64,000 bases of DNA. Source: Bacteroidota bacterium (lineage in GTDB: Bacteria; Bacteroidota; Bacteroidia; Cytophagales; Cytophagaceae). The notes under the pieces were generated by a model. The model made no database searches. It had not been told where the DNA came from and worked only from the letters and a program-made list of their open reading frames with translations. Positions within the stretch are counted from its first letter, which is position 1. Each line of letters opens with the position of its first letter. Both the position numbers and the translations under genes were made by a program. The stretch covers positions 62,001 through 126,000 of the forward strand of contig JAEWYS010000008.1 of the NCBI GenBank assembly GCA_023458555.1, written 5' to 3'. Shown here piece by piece: positions 53,974 to 62,158 of this stretch.

Positions 53974-55326
53974 TTAGTTCTTTTTAAGAGAGTCGAAATC
54001 AAACGTTTCCAGAAAGGAGGTGTTAAAATTACCGGAACGAAAGCTGGAATCATCCATTAATTTTAAATGGAAAGGAATAGTCGTTTTGATTCCTTCAATT
54101 ACAAACTCTTCCAATGCCCTTTTCATTCTCTCAATAGCTTCAATACGGGTTGGTGCGCTTACAATCACTTTGGCTATCATCGAATCATAATTAGGCGGAA
54201 TAGTATATCCGTTGTAACAATGAGTATCAATACGCACTCCGTTGCCGCCGGGCAAATGGAAATTGGTTATCTTACCCGGATTCGGTCTGAATCCGTGGCT
54301 AGGATCTTCTGCGTTAATTCTGCACTCGATAGAATGTTTTCCGGGAAGGAAACTCTTGTTTATAAAAGGCTGACCGGCAGCTATCCTGATTTGTTCCTTG
54401 AGTAAATCAACTCCGGTAACTTCTTCCGTAACAGGATGTTCAACCTGAATACGGGTATTCATCTCCATAAAATAGAAATCACCGTGTTTATCCACAAGAA
54501 ACTCAATCGTACCGGCTCCCTCATATTTAATAGCTTTAGCTCCTTTTATGGCAGCTTCTCCCATTTTATTACGAAGTCTCTCTGTTATAACAGGAGAAGG
54601 TGTTTCTTCGACCAGCTTCTGGTGTCTCCGCTGAATAGAGCAGTCTCTTTCTGAAAGATGAACAACCTTGCCTTTGCCGTCTCCAAGAATCTGTATTTCA
54701 ATATGTCTTGGCTCTTCGATGTATTTTTCAAGATAAAGACCATCATTGCCAAAAGCCGCACCAGCTTCCGTTTTGGCATCCTTCCAGGCTTTTTCGAATT
54801 CGGCGTTATTACGCACAATCCGCATTCCTCTGCCGCCACCTCCTGCTGTTGCTTTAAGAATCACGGGATACTTAATTTTAGCAGCACACTTAAGCCCTTC
54901 TTCAAGAGAGGTAACAATGCCATCGGAACCGGGAATTGTGGGAACACCCGCTTTTTTCATGGTCGCCTTTGCAGAAGCTTTATCTCCCATGGCATTGATC
55001 ATATCAGGACTGGCACCGATAAATTTTATACCATAGTTCTCACATATTTTTGAAAAATCTGCATTTTCAGACAAAAATCCGTATCCAGGATGGATTGCAT
55101 CAGCATTGGTAATTTCCGCAGCCGCAATTATGTTAGGAATATTTAAATATGATTTATTGCTTGGAGCAGCCCCTATACAGACTGCTTCATCAGCAAAGCG
55201 TACATGAAGACTATCTTTATCAGCCACAGAGTACACAGCAACTGTTTTTACTCCTAGCTCTTTACATGCACGTATCACTCGAAGGGCTATTTCCCCCCGG
55301 TTTGCAATTAGTATTTTATTAAACAT
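53974..55326 (-). CDS. accC: Acetyl-CoA carboxylase, biotin carboxylase subunit
   Basis: This 450-residue protein starts MFNKILIANRGEIALRVIRAC, the hallmark of biotin carboxylase. The ATP-grasp glycine loop GGGGRGMRI, the EKYIEEPRHIEIQ segment and the active-site EMNTRIQVEHPVTEE are present. It uses ATP and bicarbonate to carboxylate the biotin on AccB. It is 28 bases downstream of accB in the same direction, the last gene of the cluster. Biotin carboxylases of other acyl-CoA carboxylases look similar, but the accB neighbour supports AccC. Confidence 0.96.
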   Translation of the reverse strand: MFNKILIANRGEIALRVIRACKELGVKTVAVYSVADKDSLHVRFADEAVCIGAAPSNKSYLNIPNIIAAAEITNADAIHPGYGFLSENADFSKICENYGIKFIGASPDMINAMGDKASAKATMKKAGVPTIPGSDGIVTSLEEGLKCAAKIKYPVILKATAGGGGRGMRIVRNNAEFEKAWKDAKTEAGAAFGNDGLYLEKYIEEPRHIEIQILGDGKGKVVHLSERDCSIQRRHQKLVEETPSPVITERLRNKMGEAAIKGAKAIKYEGAGTIEFLVDKHGDFYFMEMNTRIQVEHPVTEEVTGVDLLKEQIRIAAGQPFINKSFLPGKHSIECRINAEDPSHGFRPNPGKITNFHLPGGNGVRIDTHCYNGYTIPPNYDSMIAKVIVSAPTRIEAIERMKRALEEFVIEGIKTTIPFHLKLMDDSSFRSGNFNTSFLETFDFDSLKKN

Positions 55327-55354
55327 GGTGTATCAGTTCCGGGACGTACCTCGA

Positions 55355-55852
55355 TTATTTAGGTTCGATCAGGAAAAGAGGCTGATCATATTCTACTGGT
55401 GAAGCGTTTTCTACGAGAATTTTAACAACAGTACCGCTTACTTCGGATTCTATCTCGTTAAACAGCTTCATCGCTTCAATAATACATACAGTCTGTCCGG
55501 CTTTGATTTCATCACCTACGTTTGCAAAGAAAGGTGAATCCGGATTTGGTGACCGGTAAAACGTGCCGATCATCGGAGACTTAATAGTGATAAGCTTTGA
55601 TTCATCCTTAGAAGAAGGAGCAGATGGGATAGAGGCTGGCGCAGCTATTTCAGCAGCCGGAGCCTGAACACTAACCTGTGGAATCTGTACCTGAGCCGGT
55701 ACAGCTGCCTGATAGACACTGGTTACTGGCGATACAGTTGCTTCCTGATATTTTTTTACTGCCAATTTGAACTGTTCAGTTTCAATGTTTACTTCAGCCA
55801 AACCTGACTGGGCAATAAAATCTAACAACTCCTGAATTTCTTTAACTTTCAT
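55355..55852 (-). CDS. accB: Acetyl-CoA carboxylase, biotin carboxyl carrier protein
   Basis: From ATG 55852 the protein has 165 residues: an N-terminal MKVKEIQELLDFIAQSGLAEV region, an Ala/Pro/Gln-rich linker (about 40-80) and a biotinyl domain with the biotin-accepting Lys129 in EAMKLFNEI. A longer reading to 55897 adds 15 residues with no conserved features. It carries carboxybiotin from AccC to the carboxyltransferase. It lies between fabH and accC; in many Bacteroidota an efp gene sits between fabH and accB, but none is here. Confidence 0.96.
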   Translation of the reverse strand: MKVKEIQELLDFIAQSGLAEVNIETEQFKLAVKKYQEATVSPVTSVYQAAVPAQVQIPQVSVQAPAAEIAAPASIPSAPSSKDESKLITIKSPMIGTFYRSPNPDSPFFANVGDEIKAGQTVCIIEAMKLFNEIESEVSGTVVKILVENASPVEYDQPLFLIEPK

Positions 55853-55937
55853 CTTTGTTTTTTCGTTACGCCTCAAAAAAAACTTTGAGGTTGGCAATTT
55901 TAAAAAAGTATTACTTTATCCAAAAAAGATTTAACAA

Positions 55938-56936
55938 TTATTTTGGATCATATCCCCATTTTAGGAAAACAGAACCCCAGGTAAAACCGCCGCCGAAAGC
56001 TGCCATTACCAGATTGTCACCTTTTTTCAGGCTTTTCTCATAATCCCAGAGTAACAACGGAATTGTCCCGTTTGTTGTGTTGCCATAACGATCAATATTG
56101 ATCATCACCTTTTCCTGAGTAATTCCCATTCTGCTGGCTGTAGCGTCAATAATGCGTCTGTTGGCCTGATGTGGTACCAGCCAGCTTATATCATCTGCAG
56201 ACAATTTGTTTCGCTCCATTATCTCGGCTGCCACATTTGCCATATTCGTTACAGCAAATTTGAAAACAGTAGCACCTTCCTGATAAGCAAAATGCTCATT
56301 CCGATCTACAGTTTCATGGGAAGCAGGATAACGGCTTCCGCCGGCTTTCTGATATAAAAACTCGGATCCGGAGCCATCTACTTTGCACACACTGTCTATA
56401 AGTCCGTTGCCTTCCTCACTGGGCTCCAGCAACACACAACCAGCACCGTCTCCGAAGATAATGCATGTTGTCCGGTCTTTATAATTGATTATAGAAGACA
56501 TTTTATCACCGCCAACGACGATTACTTTCTTAAACTTGCCGGATTCTATGAACTGTGCCCCGGTCGTAAGACCATATATGAAACCGGAACAGGCTGCATT
56601 CAGGTCATAACTAAATGCATTTTTTGCCCCAACCATATCACATATGAGATTTCCGGTTGCCGGAAAAACATAATCAGGGGTGGTAGTGCAGCAGATGATC
56701 AGATCAATATCCAAAGGATTGGTATTCGTCTTTTCAAGAAGTTCGAGTACGGCTTTGGAAGCCATGTGAGAGGTTCCTTTATGTTCCCCTTTCAGAATTC
56801 TTCTTTCTTTAATTCCGGTTCTGGTAGTAATCCATTCGTCACTGGTTTCGACCAATGTTTCAAGTTCCTGATTGGTCAATATATAATCAGGAACATAACC
56901 ACCTACTCCGGTGATTGAAGCTCTCACTTTATTCAT
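55938..56936 (-). CDS. fabH: 3-oxoacyl-ACP synthase III
   Basis: This 332-residue protein has the KAS III triad Cys116 (NAACSGF), His256 (PHQANRRI) and Asn286 (GNTTNGTIP). It joins acetyl-CoA to malonyl-ACP, starting fatty acid synthesis. It lies 15 bases after plsX and before accB, so the cluster covers carboxylation, chain start and acyl-phosphate formation. Length is standard. Branched or odd-chain starters are possible and common in this phylum, but not visible in the sequence. Confidence 0.95.
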   Translation of the reverse strand: MNKVRASITGVGGYVPDYILTNQELETLVETSDEWITTRTGIKERRILKGEHKGTSHMASKAVLELLEKTNTNPLDIDLIICCTTTPDYVFPATGNLICDMVGAKNAFSYDLNAACSGFIYGLTTGAQFIESGKFKKVIVVGGDKMSSIINYKDRTTCIIFGDGAGCVLLEPSEEGNGLIDSVCKVDGSGSEFLYQKAGGSRYPASHETVDRNEHFAYQEGATVFKFAVTNMANVAAEIMERNKLSADDISWLVPHQANRRIIDATASRMGITQEKVMINIDRYGNTTNGTIPLLLWDYEKSLKKGDNLVMAAFGGGFTWGSVFLKWGYDPK

Positions 56937-56951
56937 ATTAAAAAGTAAGGA

Positions 56952-57905
56952 TTAAACTTTTGCTGTAAAGGCATTTTTAATTTTTGCTGAAATGTCAGCT
57001 TTTACAAGTTTTGCAGCCTGTTCAAGCATGTTTTTTACTGCGATCGCTGATGAAACTCCGTGTCCGATCATAACATTTCCGTTTACTCCGAGAATAGGCG
57101 AGCCACCTACTGTTTCGTAATTGAAAAGATCCAGAAAAGGATGTTTGAAATTTCTTTTAGAGGTTAATTCGTAAAAAGTTTCAGCGAGCTTTAAAATGAC
57201 ATTTCCGGTAAATCCGTCACAAACGATTACATCAGCTTTGTTATTGAAGACATCACGACCTTCTATATTACCAATAAAATTGAGCTTGTTATTGGCTTTG
57301 AGAAGCTGATGGGTGGTTTGAAGAGTAGGAGTTCCCTTTTGTTCTTCTTCGCCCAGGTTCATCAGGCCTACTGTCGGGCTGGCCTTATCAAACACATATT
57401 TTGAATACAGACTTCCCAGAATAGCGAATTGTTCCAGGACCTCCGGCTTACACTCTGCATTTGCTCCTACATCCAGGATAATACCGTATTCACCGCTTTC
57501 TTTAGGAACAAAACCAGCAATAGCCGGACGAAGCACTCCTTCTACCGGTTTGATGGTAAACATGGATCCAACCATCATCGCTCCCGTATTTCCGGCACTG
57601 GCAAAAGCATGAACCTTCCCGGCGGCTAACATGCCAAAACCTTTGGCAATACTGGAATCCGGCTTATGTGTGAAAGCTTTAGTGGGATGTTCTCCCATTT
57701 CGATAACCTGTTCGGCATGAACAACAGGGAAACTGTCTTCTGAGGCTCCCAGGCTTTGCAGCGTTTGTCGAATTTCTGGTTCTTTACCGACCAGGATAAT
57801 CTCAATGCCAGAGGAGCCGTTGTCATTCCTGAATTTTAATGCTCCCTCAAGCATTGCTTGAGGAGCATAATCGCCTCCCATGGCATCCAGTGCAATTTTA
57901 ATCAT
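56952..57905 (-). CDS. plsX: Phosphate acyltransferase PlsX
   Basis: This 317-residue protein begins MIKIALDAMGGDYAPQAMLEGA and has SAGNTGAMMVG near 104-114, both typical of PlsX. It converts acyl-ACP into acyl-phosphate for glycerolipid synthesis. It starts one base after the rpmF stop, so they are almost certainly co-transcribed. The enzyme acts at the inner face of the membrane together with PlsY, which is not in this window. Confidence 0.95.
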   Translation of the reverse strand: MIKIALDAMGGDYAPQAMLEGALKFRNDNGSSGIEIILVGKEPEIRQTLQSLGASEDSFPVVHAEQVIEMGEHPTKAFTHKPDSSIAKGFGMLAAGKVHAFASAGNTGAMMVGSMFTIKPVEGVLRPAIAGFVPKESGEYGIILDVGANAECKPEVLEQFAILGSLYSKYVFDKASPTVGLMNLGEEEQKGTPTLQTTHQLLKANNKLNFIGNIEGRDVFNNKADVIVCDGFTGNVILKLAETFYELTSKRNFKHPFLDLFNYETVGGSPILGVNGNVMIGHGVSSAIAVKNMLEQAAKLVKADISAKIKNAFTAKV

Positions 57906-57906
57906 A

Positions 57907-58098
57907 CTATGCCAGGACTTCTTTTTCCATCACAACTTTACCCCTGTAATACAGTTTTCCATCTTGCCAGAAAGCTCTGTGAGGTGGGTGATGTTCGCCG
58001 GTTGTTGGACAAACCGTTAATGCCTTGGCTTCAGCTTTATAATGGGTTCTTCTTTTATCCCTTCTTGTCTTCGAATGTCTGCGTTTAGGATGAGCCAT
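57907..58098 (-). CDS. rpmF: 50S ribosomal protein L32
   Basis: This 63-residue basic protein opens MAHPKRRHSKTRRDKRRTHY, the standard N-terminus of L32. Only one Cys is seen (TVCPTTGEHHPPHRAF), so the full four-cysteine zinc site of some L32 proteins is absent. It lies 17 bases after the DUF177 gene and one base before plsX. The DUF177-rpmF-plsX-fabH order is widely conserved in bacteria. Confidence 0.96.
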   Translation of the reverse strand: MAHPKRRHSKTRRDKRRTHYKAEAKALTVCPTTGEHHPPHRAFWQDGKLYYRGKVVMEKEVLA

Positions 58099-58115
58099 TG
58101 TTTGTTCTAATTATA

Positions 58116-58679
58116 TTAGTTATTGTTACTTTTGAATTTTTTTAATTTTTCCCAAACATCATCGGCAATATTCCCTTCTCCTTCTTCCTGCTCCCTTTCC
58201 TCGTTGGGATGTGTACTGAATATTAGTACCGATTCTGTTTCCTCATCTTCCATTTCATCGAATTCTTCATCACAGAAGCGGGGATGAAGCTTTTTCATTG
58301 GAATGGATAAGCCTATGAACTCGTAAATATACTGTGATACGTCAAGTTGTTGCGTATTTTTTGGAATAATTACAATCTCATCACTGACTTCTTCAAATTC
58401 TTCCCCAAATTTAAAAATGAGATTGCGTTCTGCAAATACCTCTTGATTAAATTCATCAAGACTCCTGTCGCATACAAGCTCCACGTTGCCTTTGATGAGA
58501 AAATCCGCAATAATCATTGTTTCGGACTTGTCTAGTTCTAATGATACATGAAGCTTTCCTTTTGAAAGAAAGCTATCTTCGAACATATCAAAGAACTGAT
58601 CATCAATATCAAACTCGTAACTATGCTTTCTATTACTGAGCTTGTATATATCCAGTTCAAATTGTCTTCTTATGTCCAT
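58116..58679 (-). CDS. DUF177 (YceD-like) protein
   Basis: This 187-residue acidic protein belongs to the DUF177/YceD family, usually encoded next to rpmF and linked to ribosomal RNA or ribosome assembly. The VELVCDRSLDEF segment (about 68-79) sits where the family has its conserved Cys-x-R block. The last 60 residues are strongly acidic (EEFDEMEDEETES). It is the first gene of the lipid-initiation operon, with a -7 element just upstream. Confidence 0.88.
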   Translation of the reverse strand: MDIRRQFELDIYKLSNRKHSYEFDIDDQFFDMFEDSFLSKGKLHVSLELDKSETMIIADFLIKGNVELVCDRSLDEFNQEVFAERNLIFKFGEEFEEVSDEIVIIPKNTQQLDVSQYIYEFIGLSIPMKKLHPRFCDEEFDEMEDEETESVLIFSTHPNEEREQEEGEGNIADDVWEKLKKFKSNNN

Positions 58680-58695
58680 ATACAGTATGAAGTCG

Positions 58696-58703
58696 CAAAT
58701 TTA
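58696..58703 (-). promoter_or_regulatory. -7 promoter element of the DUF177-rpmF-plsX-fabH-accBC operon
   Basis: The reverse strand reads TAAATTTG, matching TAnnTTTG, 16 bases before the start at 58679. It is the likely main promoter for the cluster down to accC. Confidence 0.5.
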
Positions 58704-58783
58704 CTATAAATATTTGAATAAATAAAAACTACCTTCATTGATAACCATTAATCTTGCGACAAGGTTGTACATAAAGCCGGGTT

Positions 58784-59818
58784 TTATACAAATATCGTCT
58801 GTGTTTTGGCCTTTGCCAGCTTGACGGCCAGATAAAGGGCATGTCTGAATGAGGATTCATCAGCCTTATCTTTACCTGCTATCTCATATGCCGTACCATG
58901 ATCCGGAGATGTTCTGATCACAGGTAAGCCTGCTGTATAATTGACACCGCTCTCAAAAGCTATTGTCTTAAAAGGAATGAGTCCCTGATCGTGATACATG
59001 GCAAGTATGCCATCAAACTTTTTATATGTCTGACTGGCGAAAAAACCATCGGCAGGATAGGGACCGAAGATCAGCAGACCTTTTGCCCGAAGATCATTGA
59101 TCAAAGGAATGATTATTTCCTGCTCCTCTTTTCCTAGCAGACCTTCTTCGCCGGCATGAGGGTTCAGGCCAAGTACTGCGATTTTAGGTTTTATGATATG
59201 GAAGTCATTTTTTAATGACTTGTATAGAAGGTTCAGTTTTTTTACAATAACATCTGTGCTCAGTGCAGAAGGAACATTTACGAGTGGTATATGGCCGGTA
59301 ACTACGGCTACTCTGAGAGCAGCTTCTTCACTAACCATAGTCATAAGTACGTCAGACTTAAATTTACTGGCAAAATATTCAGTATGGCCTGCAAATCTGA
59401 AACCTTCCTGCTGCATATTGTTTTTATTGACCGGCGCTGTAACAACAGCGTCAATCCGTCCCTGACGAAGATCTTCCGTTGCTTTCTCAAGAGAAAGAAA
59501 TGCCGCCTTTCCGCCGGCTGCGGTTTCTTTGCCTGCTTCTGGTTCCAGCTCTTCTTCCCAGCCTGCGATCAGGTTGATTTTTTTTGCATTGCAATCCGAA
59601 GCATTTTTTATCTGAAAAAAATGAATATCCTCATTGAGCGTTGAAGTTTTTTTATAAAAATTCAAAACCCTGGCAGAGCCATATACTATCGGGGTGCATA
59701 ACTTGAGAATTCTCTGATCCTGGAGTGTTTTCAGGATTACCTCCGGACCTATGCCGTTAATATCTCCAATAGTTATTCCGACAATCGGTTTTTCTTTCGG
59801 TGGATTTTGGTTTGTCAT
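58784..59818 (-). CDS. pdxA: 4-hydroxythreonine-4-phosphate dehydrogenase
   Basis: This 344-residue protein starts with PIVGITIGDINGIGPEVILK and has FAGHTEYFA, LGLNPHAGE and RTSPDHGTAYEIAGK, the metal- and substrate-binding segments of PdxA. It acts in the deoxyxylulose-5-phosphate-dependent pathway to pyridoxal phosphate. Its start is two bases after the stop of the aminopeptidase gene. In many Bacteroidota pdxA sits beside DUF177 as here, with a separate promoter between them. Confidence 0.95.
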   Translation of the reverse strand: MTNQNPPKEKPIVGITIGDINGIGPEVILKTLQDQRILKLCTPIVYGSARVLNFYKKTSTLNEDIHFFQIKNASDCNAKKINLIAGWEEELEPEAGKETAAGGKAAFLSLEKATEDLRQGRIDAVVTAPVNKNNMQQEGFRFAGHTEYFASKFKSDVLMTMVSEEAALRVAVVTGHIPLVNVPSALSTDVIVKKLNLLYKSLKNDFHIIKPKIAVLGLNPHAGEEGLLGKEEQEIIIPLINDLRAKGLLIFGPYPADGFFASQTYKKFDGILAMYHDQGLIPFKTIAFESGVNYTAGLPVIRTSPDHGTAYEIAGKDKADESSFRHALYLAVKLAKAKTQTIFV

Positions 59819-59820
59819 GT

Positions 59821-61260
59821 TTATCCTGCCAGCTTTTTAACAAATTTATATAACATTCGAACTCCGGTTCCCGACGCATTTTTAGTACGGTAATGGTCTT
59901 TGCTGTTTAAATACGCAACTCCGGCTATATCAAGGTGTATCCATGGATAGTCTGTAAAGAACTCCAGAAACTTGCCGGCTGTGATAAGGCCGGCACTGGA
60001 TGACCCTATATTTTTTATATCTGCAATGTCTGATTCCAGATAGCTTCCATATTCTTCCCACAAAGGAAATTCAATAGTACGCTCATGAGTTTCTGCTCCT
60101 GAATCAGTCAGTTGCTGTTTTCGGTCTTTCCCGGCTGTTCCCATCAAGGCCATTGCTTCTTTGCCGATGGCTCTCGCGGCAGCTCCGGTTAATGTAGCCA
60201 GATCCACAACAAGTTCCGGATCGTACCGGGCAGCATAACACAGGGCATCAGCAAGGATAAGACGCCCTTCAGCGTCTGTATTCAAAACTTCTACTGTTTT
60301 ACCATTCATCATCGTAATGACATCGCCGGGAGCCAGCGCATTACTGCCCGGCATATTATCCGTAGCGGGTATCAATCCGATTACATGCAAAGGTAATTTA
60401 TTTTTTGCTACTGCAAACAACAAAGAATTAACAACAGCAGCGCCGGCCATATCTGCTTTCATTGTTTCCATGCCTTCTGCTGTCTTGATACTTAAGCCGC
60501 CGGAGTCAAATACCACTCCTTTGCCGACAAAAATCAAGGGTTGTCTGTTCAGCGACTTGTCCGGCTTATATTCAAGCACAGTAAATGTAGGCAGGGCCAC
60601 GCTACCGGCACTGACAGCCATAAGCCCGCCCATTCGCAATGCCTCAATTTTTTTCTTTTCAAAGACTTCTACGGAAAATCCGGCTTCTTTGCCGGTATTC
60701 AGGATAATTTCCGAAAGTTTTTCTGCATTTAGGCTGCAATAGGGTTCATTAACAAGATCTCTGCATAAAAACACTGCCTCAATAAGTGTGCGTAGCTCAT
60801 CGATCTGCTCTTTTTCAATATTATCGTGCACTACAGCTACCTTCTGGAACTTTGAGCTCTGAGAAGATGATTTATATTTCTTAAATTCGTAAGCGCTGAG
60901 ACATAACCCTTCGGTCAGAGCAAGCAGATACTCATGGTTTTCAAGGAGTGAGCTTACCTGAATTTCGAAAATTCGTTCTTCCTGAATTTCTTTCCAGAGT
61001 CTGGCTCCATGTCTTCTGATATGCTCGAGTATATTGAAATAAGGCTGATTTTCATCAGGAGCAATTACCAGGTACAGGGGTGTAGCCGGGTTATCACTCA
61101 ATTTAAGAAATCCGGGCTGCTCTTCCAGCAATTTCTTTCTGACATAATCAATTGTTTCTGTGCGTGAAACAATGGAGGCTATATCTGATTTTGAAGAAAT
61201 CAGATATACAATGCACTGGTCAGCCACAAGATGATCTTTATATTCCAACTGAATTTTCAT
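59821..61260 (-). CDS. Leucyl aminopeptidase family M17 protein
   Basis: This 479-residue protein has the M17 metal site: FVGKGVVFDSGGLSIK (about 244-259), the second ligands in MKADMAGAA and NTDAEGRLILADAL (about 325-338). It should remove N-terminal residues from peptides in the cytoplasm with two metal ions, probably as a hexamer. Substrate preference cannot be told. It is two bases before pdxA, so the genes share a transcript. A TAnnTTTG element ends only four bases before its ATG, so the mRNA may lack a leader. Confidence 0.93.
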   Translation of the reverse strand: MKIQLEYKDHLVADQCIVYLISSKSDIASIVSRTETIDYVRKKLLEEQPGFLKLSDNPATPLYLVIAPDENQPYFNILEHIRRHGARLWKEIQEERIFEIQVSSLLENHEYLLALTEGLCLSAYEFKKYKSSSQSSKFQKVAVVHDNIEKEQIDELRTLIEAVFLCRDLVNEPYCSLNAEKLSEIILNTGKEAGFSVEVFEKKKIEALRMGGLMAVSAGSVALPTFTVLEYKPDKSLNRQPLIFVGKGVVFDSGGLSIKTAEGMETMKADMAGAAVVNSLLFAVAKNKLPLHVIGLIPATDNMPGSNALAPGDVITMMNGKTVEVLNTDAEGRLILADALCYAARYDPELVVDLATLTGAAARAIGKEAMALMGTAGKDRKQQLTDSGAETHERTIEFPLWEEYGSYLESDIADIKNIGSSSAGLITAGKFLEFFTDYPWIHLDIAGVAYLNSKDHYRTKNASGTGVRMLYKFVKKLAG

Positions 61261-61264
61261 GGCG

Positions 61265-61272
61265 CAAATTTA
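61265..61272 (-). promoter_or_regulatory. -7 element almost abutting the aminopeptidase start
   Basis: The reverse strand reads TAAATTTG, matching TAnnTTTG, and ends four bases before the ATG at 61260. Since transcription usually begins about 5-8 bases after this element, the mRNA would be leaderless or nearly so. Confidence 0.42.
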
Positions 61273-61320
61273 AACATTCACCCTAATTGAACCAGAGACC
61301 AGAGCAATAGTTCGTTTATA

Positions 61321-61328
61321 TATCTTTG
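61321..61328 (+). promoter_or_regulatory. -7 promoter element before rsmA
   Basis: TATCTTTG matches TAnnTTTG and lies 56 bases upstream of the rsmA start at 61385. A clear -33 element is not seen. Confidence 0.48.
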
Positions 61329-61384
61329 CCGATCGTTTTAATTACAGAAATCAAACCCTTAACTTGCGTTGCATAGATCGTGAT

Positions 61385-62155
61385 ATGAAAGTAGTAAAAG
61401 CAAAGAAGCATCTCGGGCAGCACTTTTTAAAGGACTTATCCATAGCCAGTCGGATAGCGGATGCTCTGACCGGTTATGGTCAGTATGATAAGGTCCTGGA
61501 AATCGGACCGGGAATGGGTGTGCTGACACAATTTCTGATTCCGAAAGATTTTGATCTGACTGTAGTTGAGCTGGACAAGGAATCCGTTGAGTATCTGCAG
61601 GTGCATTACCCTGATCTGAAAGTAATAGATGGTGATTTTTTACAACTCGATCTTGTCGGGCTCCTGGGGGGCAGATTTGCAATTGTTGGCAATTTCCCAT
61701 ACAACATTTCTTCACAGATTTTTTTCAAAGTTCTGGAGTACAGAAACAATATTCCAGAGGTGGCCGGAATGGTTCAGCGGGAAGTGGGCATACGTATTGC
61801 AAGCGGTCCAGGGAATAAGGATTATGGAATACTGAGTGTGCTTTTACAGGCATTTTATAAGGTTGAATATCTTTTTACTGTAAGCGAAAAAGTGTTTAAA
61901 CCGGAACCAAGAGTAAAATCAGGAGTTGTACGACTGACCAGAAATAACAGAGAATCCCTGGGATGTGATGAAAAACTGTTTTTTAAGGTTGTAAAACAGG
62001 CTTTCCAAACCCGAAGAAAAACCTTGCGAAATGCACTAAAACCGCTTAATCTGCCTCCCGATTTTATGAGCCAGTCACTCTTTGATAAAAGAGCCGAGCA
62101 GCTTTCGGTCGAAGAGTTTATTCAATTAACGAAAGATATAGAGTCCTTTAGCTAG
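61385..62155 (+). CDS. rsmA: 16S rRNA dimethyladenosine transferase
   Basis: From ATG 61385 the protein has 256 residues (a TTG at 61364 would add seven). It shows KKHLGQHFLKD at the start, the SAM-binding EIGPGMGVLTQ and the catalytic NFPYNISSQIF. It methylates two adenosines near the 3' end of 16S rRNA late in 30S assembly. The stop is three bases before mgtE, and the three genes to the window edge look like an operon. Loss of this enzyme gives kasugamycin resistance. Confidence 0.95.
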   Translation: MKVVKAKKHLGQHFLKDLSIASRIADALTGYGQYDKVLEIGPGMGVLTQFLIPKDFDLTVVELDKESVEYLQVHYPDLKVIDGDFLQLDLVGLLGGRFAIVGNFPYNISSQIFFKVLEYRNNIPEVAGMVQREVGIRIASGPGNKDYGILSVLLQAFYKVEYLFTVSEKVFKPEPRVKSGVVRLTRNNRESLGCDEKLFFKVVKQAFQTRRKTLRNALKPLNLPPDFMSQSLFDKRAEQLSVEEFIQLTKDIESFS

Positions 62156-62158
62156 AAG

